Shown: in pieces, positions 42,932-51,746 of the stretch
Layout: each line of letters begins with the position of its first letter
How positions within the stretch are numbered: the first letter of the stretch is position 1
Assembly: GCA_000017645.1 (NCBI GenBank)
Contig: CP000781.1
Coordinates: 2,777,501-2,841,500, forward strand
Direction: 5' to 3'
Length of the DNA stretch: 64,000 nucleotides
Source: Xanthobacter autotrophicus Py2
Lineage (GTDB): Bacteria; Pseudomonadota; Alphaproteobacteria; Rhizobiales; Xanthobacteraceae
Translations under genes and position numbers: made by a program
The notes under the pieces: generated by a model
Seen by the model: only the letters and a program-made list of their open reading frames with translations
What the model was told of the DNA's origin: nothing
Databases searched by the model: none

Positions 42932-44913
42932 TCGGGCTGCGTGGCGGCATCACCATCGCCATCGTGCTCATCCTGTGTTCGGCCCTCGCCTTCATCGGCT
43001 GGGGGGCCGAGCGGGCGGCCCACCGCACCATCGCCCCCGAGATCCTGGCCAAGGCCAATACGGTGGCGCGGTCCGCCGCCGACCTGCTGGGCCGCGCCGG
43101 CACGGTCGGGGTGCCGTTCGACCGGCTGGTGGGCGTGAGCGACTATTTCGACAGCCTGCGCGCCGCAAATCCCGATTTCGCCCAGATTAGCCTCGTGTCC
43201 GCTGCAGGCGCGGAGCTGGCCAGCGCCGGCGACGCGACGGGCTTCGAGGGCGCGCCGCAGGCCCGCGTTCCGGTGGCGGACCCGTCCGGGCGGCGGCTCG
43301 GCGACGTGGTGATCCTGGTGGATCCGACGGCGGTGACGGCGCAGGTGGGCGCGGTGCTGGTGGACGTGGCCTTTATCGGTGTCGTTTCCCTGCTGGTGGC
43401 GCTGGAGCTGGTGGCCCTCGTGGTCGGCTCGCGCGGCATCGGCGCGCTGATGGCGGTGGAGCGGCGCCTGAAGGCGCTGGGGCGGGGCATGCTGGCGCGG
43501 CACGAGGGCGATCCGGGCGCCGCCGGCAGCCTTGTCGGGCCCATCGACCGCCAGGTGGATGCCCTCGCCGAACGCCACGCGGCGATCCGGGCGGCGGCGG
43601 AAGCGCGGGGCGACGCCGCGGCGCTCGCGCGCCTCGCCGACCTTGAAACCCGGACCGGCCTCGGCCGGGTCCAGGCGGCGGAGAGCGAGGCCGCCATCGC
43701 GGTGCGACCCGCCCTGTTCCTGTTCATGCTGGCGGAGGAGCTGACGCGGCCGTTCCTGCCGCGATTCGCCCAGTCCATCGCCGGCGGCAGTGCCCTCTCG
43801 CCGGATTTCGCGGCGAGCCTGCCCATCGTCGCCTTCATGGCGGTGGTGGCCCTGTGCCAGGTGCCGTTCGCCGGCATCTCGGAACGGCTCGGCCGGCGGC
43901 CGGGGTTCGTCTTCGGCGCCCTGCTGGCGGCCACCGGCTATGCGCTTTCGGCGGTCAGCCCGTCCTATGGCCTGTTCGTGGGCGCGCGCGTCGCCACGGC
44001 GGTGGGCTATGCGCTGGTCTTCGTCTCGTCCCAGGGCCATGTGGTGGATTTTTCCGCCGGGGCGGCGCGCAGCGCGGCGCTCGCGGTGTTCGTGCGGGCC
44101 ATCATGGTGGCGAGCCTGTGCGGACCGCCCATCGGCGGCGTCATCGCCGACCGGCTGGGGGCGCCGGCCGCTTTCATGGCCTCAGCAGGCCTTGCCCTCG
44201 TGGCCCTCGTGGTGGCGTTGCTGACCCTGCCGAAGACGGTCCGGCGCGCGGGCGCGGCGGCGGGCGTGGGCCTTGCCGATCTCAAGGACGCGGCGCGGGC
44301 GCCGGGGCTCATGGCACTGCTGTTCGGCTGCGCATTCCCGGCCAAGTTCCTGTTCGCGGCCCTGTGCTTCCTGCTGGTGCCGCTGGAGTTGCAGCGCCTC
44401 GGCTACACCTCCGCCGCCATCGGCCGCTTCCAGATGATCTATCCCATCATCATGGTGCTGGCGGTGCCGTTCTTCGCCGCCATGGCCGACCGGTTCGATG
44501 CCCGCGGCGGCTTCGTGGTGGCCGGCGCGCTGGTGTCGGGGCTCGGCGCCATGGCCATGGTGCTCAATCCGTCCATTGCCTTCATCGTGGTGGCGCTGGT
44601 GGCGCTCGGCTACGGGCAGGCCCTGTCCATCGCCTCCCAGTCGGCGCTGGTGGCCGACACGGCCTCCGCGCTCGGCGGCGGGCGGGCGGCCGGTGTTCTT
44701 GGCCTGTTCCGGCTGGTGGAGCGCAGCGGCAACGCCGCGGGACCCGCAAGTGCCGGTTTTCTCATGGCGACCATCGGATTTGCGGCCGCGACCACGCTTA
44801 TCGGCGCTGTGGTAGTAGCCGGAGCAGCCCTGTTTGCGCTATCCGGGCTTAGAACCGCGCATCACCCCCGCCGCGCCTCGTCCGCGGCCGCATCGGAAGG
44901 AAGCTCCGCCTGA
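42928..44913 (+). CDS. Sensor domain fused to an MFS permease (sensor D-MFS)
   Basis: A 661-residue fusion. Residues 1-170 repeat the sensor architecture: membrane segment, periplasmic domain with VGVPFDRLVGVSDYFDS, ISLVSAAGAELASAGDATG and RRLGDVVILVDP, then a second segment. A cytoplasmic linker of about 90 residues follows. From about 262 onward it is a complete 12-segment MFS carrier with the motif GISERLGRRPGFVFGALLA. It is coupled to sensor C (ATGA) and to the binding-protein gene (TGATG). The fusion suggests that transport is gated by, or reports to, the periplasmic sensor. It could also be an efflux or uptake carrier for the signal itself. Confidence 0.8.
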   Translation: MIGLRGGITIAIVLILCSALAFIGWGAERAAHRTIAPEILAKANTVARSAADLLGRAGTVGVPFDRLVGVSDYFDSLRAANPDFAQISLVSAAGAELASAGDATGFEGAPQARVPVADPSGRRLGDVVILVDPTAVTAQVGAVLVDVAFIGVVSLLVALELVALVVGSRGIGALMAVERRLKALGRGMLARHEGDPGAAGSLVGPIDRQVDALAERHAAIRAAAEARGDAAALARLADLETRTGLGRVQAAESEAAIAVRPALFLFMLAEELTRPFLPRFAQSIAGGSALSPDFAASLPIVAFMAVVALCQVPFAGISERLGRRPGFVFGALLAATGYALSAVSPSYGLFVGARVATAVGYALVFVSSQGHVVDFSAGAARSAALAVFVRAIMVASLCGPPIGGVIADRLGAPAAFMASAGLALVALVVALLTLPKTVRRAGAAAGVGLADLKDAARAPGLMALLFGCAFPAKFLFAALCFLLVPLELQRLGYTSAAIGRFQMIYPIIMVLAVPFFAAMADRFDARGGFVVAGALVSGLGAMAMVLNPSIAFIVVALVALGYGQALSIASQSALVADTASALGGGRAAGVLGLFRLVERSGNAAGPASAGFLMATIGFAAATTLIGAVVVAGAALFALSGLRTAHHPRRASSAAASEGSSA

Positions 44914-45971
44914 TGGACCGCCGCTCCCTCCTTGCCCTGGGCCTCGGTGCCGGCGCCGCAGGGCTCGCCGGCCGGTTGCCCGGCGCCCACGGCCAGCCGG
45001 CCCCCACCGGGCCGGTGGCCTCGGGATCTGCCGCCGCGCCGCGGGCCGAGCCGTTCCGCGTCCTGATGCTCACCTTCCGGGGCGACACCGACGTGGAGCG
45101 CGGGTTCCGCGACTATTTCGCCGCCAACGAGATCAAGGTGGAGTTCCTCACCCGCGACGTGGAGCGCGACGCGGGCCGGGTGAAGCCGATCCTCGCGGAG
45201 GTGCTGCCCAGCTTCAAGCCGGACCTCATCTATACCTACGGCACCCCCAACACCCTCGCCGTCGCCGGCCCCTACGATGCGCCGCCGGACGCGCCGTTCG
45301 TGCGCGACATCCCGGTGGTGTTCGCGCTGGTGGCGGCGCCGGTGCAGGTGAAGATCGCGCCCTCGCTGGCCTCGTCCGGGCGCAACGTCACCGGGGCGGT
45401 GCACGTGGTGCCAACCGACGTGCAAATGCGCGCCATGCAGAGCTACAAGGCGTTCCACAAGGTGGGCGTCATCTACTCGCCGAACGAGCGCAACTCGGTG
45501 GCCATCATCGAGGAGATGCAGGCCTTCTCCGCCGGCATCAACGCGAGCGTCATCGCCCAGCCCCTCACCATGGTGGGCAGCCGGCCCACCGGCGACGGGG
45601 TGGAGGACTTCGTGCGCAACCTGAAGGCACAGGGCGCCGACTGGCTCTATCTGCCCGCGGATACCTTCCTCGCCACCATCTTCGACCGGGTGGGGCCGGC
45701 GGCGCTGGCGGCGGGCCTGCCCACCTTCGGCGCCACTGAATACTTCCTGCGCGAGGGTCTCGGCCTCGTGGGCCTGGTGAGCCGGTACTATTCGGTGGGC
45801 CAGCTGGCCGCGTCGAAGGCGGTGGAGGTGCTGGTGCAGCGCGTGCCCCCTCGGGATATTCCCATAGAGACGCTGAGGCGCTTCGCGCTCATCATCAACA
45901 TGAACATTGCCAAGCAGCTTGGGGTGTATCCGCCCATCGCCATGCTCAACTATGCGGAAGTGATCACCTGA
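44913..45971 (+). CDS. Orphan ABC-type substrate-binding protein (ABC_sub_bind family)
   Basis: A 352-residue periplasmic binding protein. The signal segment MDRRSLLALGLGAGAAGLAG is followed by a Pro/Ala linker. The family core includes FRVLMLTFRGDTDVERGFRD, NVTGAVHVVPTDVQMR and GLPTFGATEYFLREGLGLVG. ATPase and permease genes for an importer are absent. It is embedded between a sensor-MFS fusion and a GNAT gene with single-base overlaps. It may therefore act as a soluble receptor that presents a ligand to the membrane sensors, rather than as an import component (inference). Confidence 0.82.
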   Translation: MDRRSLLALGLGAGAAGLAGRLPGAHGQPAPTGPVASGSAAAPRAEPFRVLMLTFRGDTDVERGFRDYFAANEIKVEFLTRDVERDAGRVKPILAEVLPSFKPDLIYTYGTPNTLAVAGPYDAPPDAPFVRDIPVVFALVAAPVQVKIAPSLASSGRNVTGAVHVVPTDVQMRAMQSYKAFHKVGVIYSPNERNSVAIIEEMQAFSAGINASVIAQPLTMVGSRPTGDGVEDFVRNLKAQGADWLYLPADTFLATIFDRVGPAALAAGLPTFGATEYFLREGLGLVGLVSRYYSVGQLAASKAVEVLVQRVPPRDIPIETLRRFALIINMNIAKQLGVYPPIAMLNYAEVIT

Positions 45972-46651
45972 TGAACGCCCTGCGCGAGTTCGCACAGACC
46001 GAACCGCTCACCCCTCGCGAGCTCGGCCCGGACGATCTTGATGCGGTCGACGCGCTGCACCACCTCGCCATCGGCCCGCTGGTGCGGCCGGAGGTGGTGA
46101 AGCCGGAGAACCGCTCGTATTTCGAGGGCATCCTGGGCGGACGCGGCTGGACGGTCGGGCTCTATGACGGCCCCATGCTGGTGGCCTACGGCATTCTCCA
46201 GCACGACCATACCCCCAAGGATGGGCCGCACCGCCTGCTCGGCCTGCCGCCGGAGACGAAGGTGGGCCGGCTGGCCGGCGCGTCCGTGCACCCGGCCTAT
46301 CGCGGGCGGGGGCTCCAGCGGGTGCTGATCGCGGCACGGGTGAAGGCTGCGCCGCCCGACATGGTGCTGTTTTCCACCGCCGCGCCGGTGAACACGCCGA
46401 GCTGGTCGAGCCTGCTCGCCGAGGGCTTCCCCATCCACGACATCCAGCTCTTCTTCGGCGGCTATGCCCGCTATGTCCTGGTGCGCGACGGCAGCACCTA
46501 TGATCCGGCGGAAGCGGTGCTGGTGGATCCCCTCGACACTGCCCGGCAGAAGGCCCTGTTCGCCGAAGGCTGGCACGGCTACGAGCGCAGCCGGCTGGAA
46601 TGCGGCGCGGCCGGCGTCCTGTTCGCGCGGCCGATACGGGCCGAGGGCTGA
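45971..46651 (+). CDS. GNAT-family acetyltransferase
   Basis: A 226-residue protein. The acetyl-CoA loop is VHPAYRGRGLQRVLI, preceded by AGASVHPAYRG-type strand four, and NTPSWSSLLAEGF is like motif B. The N-terminal 50 residues (LTPRELGPDDLDAVDALHH) complete the fold. The overlap TGATG with the binding-protein gene shows it belongs to the same operon. Possible targets include one of the encoded signalling proteins or a small ligand; neither is supported by sequence. Confidence 0.8.
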   Translation: MNALREFAQTEPLTPRELGPDDLDAVDALHHLAIGPLVRPEVVKPENRSYFEGILGGRGWTVGLYDGPMLVAYGILQHDHTPKDGPHRLLGLPPETKVGRLAGASVHPAYRGRGLQRVLIAARVKAAPPDMVLFSTAAPVNTPSWSSLLAEGFPIHDIQLFFGGYARYVLVRDGSTYDPAEAVLVDPLDTARQKALFAEGWHGYERSRLECGAAGVLFARPIRAEG

Positions 46652-46811
46652 AGCGCGCCGGAAAAGTCCGGGGGTGAAGCCCCGGGCGTGGACGGCCGCT
46701 GTTTCCGCTTCCGGCCGTTTTCACTAGACTGTCGGCGTGGCGGGACTGTCGCAGTGGCGGACCACCCTGTGCCAGGTTCCGCCCGCCCTGGATCGTGAGA
46801 GACACGCGCGC

Positions 46812-47162
46812 ATGAAGATCGAGAGTCAGCCGCTGCGACCCGGCGTCGTCCTCGTCAGCCTCGACGGGCGTCTCGACATTTCCGGCGCCGCCCAGGTGGA
46901 GCCGCAGTTCAAGGCCGCCTGCGACGCGGCCAACGTGGTGCTGGTGGACCTCTCCCGCACGCCGTTCATGGCCTCCATCGGCATCCGGCTGCTGCTCACC
47001 GGCGCCAAGGGGCTGCGGCGCAAGGGCGGCAGCCTGCACCTGTGCGCCTGCGACCCGCAGGTGGAGAAGGTGCTGGTCGCAACCGGCGTGCACCAGCTGG
47101 TGGCGATCCACGCCACGCGGGATGAGGCGCTCGCCGCGGCGGGCTCCTCCAGCGGCACGTGA
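46812..47162 (+). CDS. STAS-domain anti-anti-sigma factor homologue 1
   Basis: A 116-residue STAS protein resembling SpoIIAA/RsbV. The phosphorylation loop reads TPFMASIGIRLLL. The Ser aligns with Ser58 of SpoIIAA, but the preceding Asp is Ala and the following Ser is Ile, so switching kinetics may differ. ATG 46812 begins MKIESQPLRPG. It lies 10 bases before the RsbW-type kinase gene, the usual arrangement of a partner-switch pair. Confidence 0.88.
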   Translation: MKIESQPLRPGVVLVSLDGRLDISGAAQVEPQFKAACDAANVVLVDLSRTPFMASIGIRLLLTGAKGLRRKGGSLHLCACDPQVEKVLVATGVHQLVAIHATRDEALAAAGSSSGT

Positions 47163-47172
47163 CGGGGCGCCC

Positions 47173-47616
47173 ATGCCCGCGCTGCTCGCCGAGAGCCTGA
47201 TCTCCTCCCTCGATGTGGAGGCCCGCATCGACGACATCACCAAGGCGACCGGCTGGCTCGGCGCCCTCGCCGAGGATGAGGGCTGGTCGCAGGCGACCCA
47301 GTTCGCGCTGGAGCTGTCGCTGGAAGAGGCGCTGACCAATGTGGTGTCCTACGGCTTCCAGGACAGCACTGTGGTCCCGCATATCCGCATCGAATGCTAC
47401 CGCCTGCCGGAGGGACGGGTAGCGGTGCGCCTGATCGACAACGGCGTCGCGTTCGATCCCACCACCATCGCCGAGCCGGAGGTGCCCGCCTCCATCGAGG
47501 ACGCCAAGATCGGCGGCCATGGCGTGCAGCTCATGCGCAACTTCCTCGAAACCCTCGCCTATGCCCGCGAGGGCGGGGAAAACCACCTGACCCTCATCGC
47601 CGGCAAGCCGGACTGA
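47173..47616 (+). CDS. RsbW/SpoIIAB-type serine kinase (anti-sigma factor homologue)
   Basis: A 147-residue GHKL ATPase. The N-box is ELSLEEALTNVVSYGF, the G1 box DNGVAFDP and the G2 box GGHGVQLMRN. Such proteins phosphorylate STAS partners and bind a target, often a sigma factor, when the STAS protein is phosphorylated. No sigma factor is encoded here, so the target is open. ATG 47173 follows STAS1 directly, and GGGGCGCCC upstream is a weak ribosome site. Confidence 0.88.
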   Translation: MPALLAESLISSLDVEARIDDITKATGWLGALAEDEGWSQATQFALELSLEEALTNVVSYGFQDSTVVPHIRIECYRLPEGRVAVRLIDNGVAFDPTTIAEPEVPASIEDAKIGGHGVQLMRNFLETLAYAREGGENHLTLIAGKPD

Positions 47617-47725
47617 GTCCGCGCCCCGGAAGGGCACAGGACGGGCGATGGCTCCCGGCCGGGCGCCGCGCGGCGCCTTTGCGCGCGAGACTGTTCCAGC
47701 CCCACCCTTTCCCGCCCCGTCTTTT

Positions 47726-47770
47726 CCAGCCGCAACTCAACCAGCCGCGACTCAACCAGCCGCGACTTGG
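47726..47770. repeat. Three 15-bp tandem repeats upstream of the Na/Pi-type transporter gene
   Basis: CCAGCCGCAACTCAA, CCAGCCGCGACTCAA and CCAGCCGCGACTTGG occur head to tail in the 294-base gap before the transporter gene. It is a third short array in the same locus. The rest of the gap has no recognised gene. Confidence 0.7.
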
Positions 47771-47910
47771 CCGCCGCACCCCGGCCTGCGGCGACGGGGC
47801 GCCGGGCCGGCATCGCGGGTGCCGTCATGTGGTCGTCGTCATAATGATACAGACCTGCCCCAGAATGTGCGGTCATCCCGCATCTGGACGGAGGGCGCTG
47901 CAAAACAGCC

Positions 47911-49560
47911 ATGGCGATCATTGCGCAAATTCTCGCCGGGCTGGGCCTGCTCTTCGTCGGACTGAAAATCATGTCGACGCACCTGCAGCAGGCCACGGGC
48001 CGGCGGGTGCGGCACCTGCTGCGCACCGCCACCCGCTCGCCGTTCGCGGGGCTGCTGTGCGGAACGCTCGCCGGGGCGGCGACCCAGTCGTCAAACGCGG
48101 TGGCGGTCATCAGCGGCAATCTGGTGCGCGGCGGGGTGCTCGCCACCCGTGACGCCATCCCCATCGTGGCCGGCGGCAACGTGGGCACCGCCGCCCTGGT
48201 GTTCGTGGCCGCCATCGATTTCCGCCTGCTGGTGCTCTACCTGGTGGCGATGGTGGGCTTCGGCTTCCAGTTCAAGCTCGACCGCCGCCCGGCTTTCAAG
48301 GAATGGATGGGCGTCGCCCTCGGCCTCGCCCTGGTGCTGCTGGGGCTCGACTATATCAAGCAGGGGCCGCGCGCCCTCGACGTGAGCGCGCTGGCGGCAT
48401 TCCTCGACACTGGCATCTCGCCGTGGGTCGGCTTCCTGCTGGGGCTCATCGCCGCCGCCGTCAGCCAGTCCTCGTCCACGCCCACCATCCTGGTGGTGGC
48501 GCTGATGCAGTCCCAGGTGCTCGGCCTTGATGATTCTATCGTCATCGTGATGGGCGCCAATCTCGGCTCGGGCATCTCCGCCGTGCTCACCGCCGGGGAG
48601 CTGGAGGGCACCGGGCGGCAGCTGTGCTACGTGCACGTGCTGGTGAAGGCGGTGGGCTGCCTCCTCGTCGGCGCGGGTTTTCTGGCCGCCGGGTGGCTCG
48701 GGGCCGAGCCGGTGGCCCTGCTGTCGCAGATGGGCGGGGGAAAGGCCTCGGCCTCCTTGTCCCTGCTGTTCCTGGCGCTGCAGGTGGCCGGCGCCGTGCC
48801 GGTTTCCTTCGCCCGTGGGGTGACCGAGGCCATCGCAGCGCGGCTGAGCCCGCCCACCATGGAGGACGGCGCCTCCAAACCCCGCTTCATCCACGAGCGA
48901 GCGCTGGGCGATTTCGCCACCGCCCTCGATCTGGCCGAACAGGAGATCATGCGGCTGGTGAAGCTCTTGCCCACCCTGCTGCCGGACCTCGACCAGCAGG
49001 ACCAAAGCGGGCCGGCGGAGCGGCTGGCCCTGTGGCGGGGCGCCAACGCCATCGGCGTCGACATCGAACAGTTCCTGTCCGATCTCATCGCCCGTGGCGT
49101 GCCGAGGGGCAGCCTTGAGACTGCCCTGCATCTGCAGGCGCTGGTGGAAACCGTGCGCACCCTGCAGGACACGCTGCACGCCTTCACCGAGGTGGTGGAG
49201 GGCTTTGCCGACCTGCCGCCCCTCGGCTTCAACCTGTCCGAATCCCTGCGCACCATCATCCTGTCACTGGCCGACGCCACCGACGGCGATGCGGAGGACC
49301 TCGACCTCATCATCACGCTGGCGGGCGACCGCAGCGACCTCTTGAGCCGCATCCGCCGCCAGCTCGCGGCCTCGGCGCTGGGCACGGGGGAGGACGCGCG
49401 CCAGCTCCTGCTTGCCACCAGCCTGTTCGAGCGCGGCGTCTGGCTGGTGCGGCGCGGCGCAGTGGCGTTGCGTGCTCCCGAGAATGAGGCTAATCCCGTG
49501 GTCAACGCGGCCTCCGGCGAGGCGCGCAAGCGAGAAGAGGCCGATGCACATCGAACGTGA
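47911..49560 (+). CDS. Na/Pi-cotransporter family protein with PhoU-like tail
   Basis: A 549-residue protein. Two inverted PF02690-type repeats form the membrane part: GAATQSSNAVAVISGNLV near residue 55 and AAVSQSSSTPTILVVALMQ near 185, each with the QSS motif. A cytoplasmic helical PhoU-like domain follows (about 325-530). Bacterial NptA-like proteins carry phosphate with sodium; those with PhoU tails may have signalling roles. Its last 17 bases overlap the second STAS gene, tying it to the partner-switch module. Confidence 0.85.
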   Translation: MAIIAQILAGLGLLFVGLKIMSTHLQQATGRRVRHLLRTATRSPFAGLLCGTLAGAATQSSNAVAVISGNLVRGGVLATRDAIPIVAGGNVGTAALVFVAAIDFRLLVLYLVAMVGFGFQFKLDRRPAFKEWMGVALGLALVLLGLDYIKQGPRALDVSALAAFLDTGISPWVGFLLGLIAAAVSQSSSTPTILVVALMQSQVLGLDDSIVIVMGANLGSGISAVLTAGELEGTGRQLCYVHVLVKAVGCLLVGAGFLAAGWLGAEPVALLSQMGGGKASASLSLLFLALQVAGAVPVSFARGVTEAIAARLSPPTMEDGASKPRFIHERALGDFATALDLAEQEIMRLVKLLPTLLPDLDQQDQSGPAERLALWRGANAIGVDIEQFLSDLIARGVPRGSLETALHLQALVETVRTLQDTLHAFTEVVEGFADLPPLGFNLSESLRTIILSLADATDGDAEDLDLIITLAGDRSDLLSRIRRQLAASALGTGEDARQLLLATSLFERGVWLVRRGAVALRAPENEANPVVNAASGEARKREEADAHRT

Positions 49561-49846
49561 GCAGCTCGGGTCCGAGGTGGTGCTGAAGGTGGCGGGACGG
49601 CTCGATACGCCCAACGCGAAGCCGTTCGAGGCGAGCCTCATGGAAGTGGTGACCACCACCGATGGCGGGCTCCTCGTGAACCTCGCCGGCGTGGACTATG
49701 TCTCCTCCTCGGGCCTTCGGGCCCTGCTGGTGGCCGGCAAGGCCATGCGCACCGCCAAGCGCAAGCTCACCTTGTCCTCGCTCCAGCCGCAGATCCGGGA
49801 AGTGTTCGACATTTCCGGCTTCTCGACCCTGTTCGAGATCACCTGA
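49544..49846 (+). CDS. STAS-domain anti-anti-sigma factor homologue 2
   Basis: A 100-residue STAS protein starting MHIEREQLGSEVVLKVAG. The loop GVDYVSSSGLRALLVAG keeps the phosphorylatable Ser and is closer to the consensus than STAS1. It overlaps the transporter gene by 17 bases and is last in the operon. It may compete with STAS1 for the single RsbW-type kinase, or link the kinase to the transporter. Confidence 0.88.
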   Translation: MHIEREQLGSEVVLKVAGRLDTPNAKPFEASLMEVVTTTDGGLLVNLAGVDYVSSSGLRALLVAGKAMRTAKRKLTLSSLQPQIREVFDISGFSTLFEIT

Positions 49847-49902
49847 GCCCGCGCGGCGCCTGAGCGTGGCCTGAGCTAGCCCGCTCGGCGCCTGAGCTGG
49901 CA

Positions 49903-50994
49903 TCAGCCCACCGGTGCCCACAGCACGTCCTCGATGCGACGCGCGCCGCTGGCCAGAACGGCGAGGCGGTCGAAGCCCAGGGCGCAGCCGCTCGCGGGCG
50001 GCATCGCCGCCAGAGCGGCCAGGAAATCGGCATCGATGGGATAGCGCTCGCCATAGAGCCGTTCTTTCTCGTCCATCTCCTCCTCGAAGCGCCGGCGCTG
50101 CTCGTCGGCGTCGGTCAGTTCGCCGAACGCATTGGCCAGCTCCAGCCCGCAGGCATAAAGCTCGAAGCGCTCGGCGAAGCGCGGATCCTCCGGCTTGGGC
50201 CGGGCCAGCGCCGCCTCGCTCACCGGATAGTCGCACAGCACCGTGGGCCGCCCCATGCCGAGCCGGGTCTCGATCTTTTCCACCAGCACCCGCGAGAAGA
50301 TGTCCGCCCAGGTGTCGTCCGGCGCGGTGCGGATGCCGTGCGCCGCCGCCAGCTCGGCAAACGGCCTCGGATCGGGCCGCTCGCCGGGGGCGGGCAGCAC
50401 CGTGGCCAGAGCCATGCCGGCGTGGCGCGCGAACGCCTCTTCCAGCGTCAGCCGCTCCGGCGCGGCGAAGGGGTCGCAGGTGTGTCCCCGCCAGGCGAAG
50501 GTCGACACGCCGCCGGCCTCGGCGGCACAGGCGAGAAGGCCGGCACAGTCGTCCATGAGCCGGTTATAGGGCGCACCGGCCCGATACCATTCCAGCAGGG
50601 TGAACTCGGGATGGTGGGCCATGCCGCGCTCCCGGTTGCGGAACACACGGGCGAACTCGAAGATCTGCTCTTCCCCCGCCGCCAGCAGCTTCTTGGAGGC
50701 GAATTCCGGCGACGTGCGCAGATAGAGCGTGCGCCGGGCACCGTCCGGGCCGATGAGGTCGGTGGCGAAGGCGTGCAGGTGCGCCTCGTTGCCGGGCGAG
50801 ACCTGGAGCGCCGGCGTCTCCACCTCAATGAAGCCTTCGCCGGCAAGGCGGGCGCGGATCGCCGCCATCATGCGCCCGCGCGCCAGCAGGAACGGCCGCC
50901 GGTCGGCGTGGACGGAGCGGCTCCACCATGGGCTGGGATTGGGGCTGGGATTGGCGCTGGGATCGGGGCTTGTGCCGGGCGTCGATACCGCCAT
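49903..50994 (-). CDS. epmA: EF-P lysine lysyltransferase EpmA (GenX/PoxA)
   Basis: A 363-residue truncated class II lysyl-tRNA synthetase without the anticodon domain. Class II motifs are EVETPALQVSPGNEAHLHAF, RTSPEFASKKLLAAG, VFRNRERGMAHHPEFTLLEW and the C-terminal GCALGFDRLAVLASG. It attaches (beta-)lysine to the conserved Lys of EF-P. The divergent neighbour is efp, a common arrangement. The first 24 residues are a Pro/Asn/Ser-rich run coded by short repeats (PDPSANPSPNPSP), so the true start may be further in. Confidence 0.92.
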   Translation of the reverse strand: MAVSTPGTSPDPSANPSPNPSPWWSRSVHADRRPFLLARGRMMAAIRARLAGEGFIEVETPALQVSPGNEAHLHAFATDLIGPDGARRTLYLRTSPEFASKKLLAAGEEQIFEFARVFRNRERGMAHHPEFTLLEWYRAGAPYNRLMDDCAGLLACAAEAGGVSTFAWRGHTCDPFAAPERLTLEEAFARHAGMALATVLPAPGERPDPRPFAELAAAHGIRTAPDDTWADIFSRVLVEKIETRLGMGRPTVLCDYPVSEAALARPKPEDPRFAERFELYACGLELANAFGELTDADEQRRRFEEEMDEKERLYGERYPIDADFLAALAAMPPASGCALGFDRLAVLASGARRIEDVLWAPVG

Positions 50995-51136
50995 GGGGCG
51001 CGAAATCCTTATTGCGGCAGGGGGCCGGAGGCAGAAAGGCGGGCACGAGACTGGTTTTGTGCGCCAAGATCGCTATGTTGCGCGCCGATAGATCAGGAGC
51101 GGCACGCCGCCGCACAAAGTTCAAGGAAGACGCGAC

Positions 51137-51706
51137 GTGGTCAAGGTCATCGCCAGCTCTCTGCGCAAAGGCAATGTGGTCGATATCGACGACAAGCTCT
51201 ATGTGGTGCTCACCGCTGAAAATATTCATCCCGGCAAGGGCACGCCGGTCACCCAGCTCGACATGCGCCGCATCTCCGACGGGGTGAAGATCTCCGAGCG
51301 CTACCGCACCACCGAGCAGGTGGAGCGCGCCTTCGTGGAAGACCGCCCGCACACTTTCCTCTACGAGGATTCGGACGGCTACACCTTCATGAACCCTGAG
51401 AATTTCGATCAGGTGATCGTGACCAAGGACGTGATGGGCGACTCGGCGGTGTATCTGCAGGAAGGCATGGAATGCATGCTCTCCACCCATAACGGCGTTC
51501 CCATCGCCATCGAGCTGCCGGCGCGCGTGACGCTGGAGATCGTGGACACCGAGCCCACCGTGAAGGGCCAGACCGCCTCGTCCTCCTACAAGCCGGCCAA
51601 GCTTTCCAATGGCGTGCGCACCATGGTGCCGCCGCACATCTCCGCGGGCACCCGCGTGGTGATCATGACCGCCGACAACTCCTATGTGGAGCGGGCCAAG
51701 GACTGA
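51137..51706 (+). CDS. efp: Elongation factor P
   Basis: A 189-residue EF-P with three beta domains, which rescues ribosomes stalled at polyproline. The modification loop is HPGKGTP with Lys34 as the acceptor, matching the presence of epmA. The C-terminal domain ends [19 protein letters not shown]. The start is GTG 51137, with AAGGAAGACGCGAC upstream. A hairpin follows the gene. Confidence 0.95.
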   Translation: MVKVIASSLRKGNVVDIDDKLYVVLTAENIHPGKGTPVTQLDMRRISDGVKISERYRTTEQVERAFVEDRPHTFLYEDSDGYTFMNPENFDQVIVTKDVMGDSAVYLQEGMECMLSTHNGVPIAIELPARVTLEIVDTEPTVKGQTASSSYKPAKLSNGVRTMVPPHISAGTRVVIMTADNSYVERAKD

Positions 51707-51723
51707 CCGGCAGGCTGACCCCG

Positions 51724-51746
51724 GGACGGTCCCGCTGGGACCGTCC
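51724..51746 (+). terminator. Hairpin after efp
   Basis: A perfect 10-bp stem (GGACGGTCCC / GGGACCGTCC) with a 3-base loop lies 17 bases after the efp stop. No T-run follows, so termination efficiency is uncertain. Confidence 0.5.
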
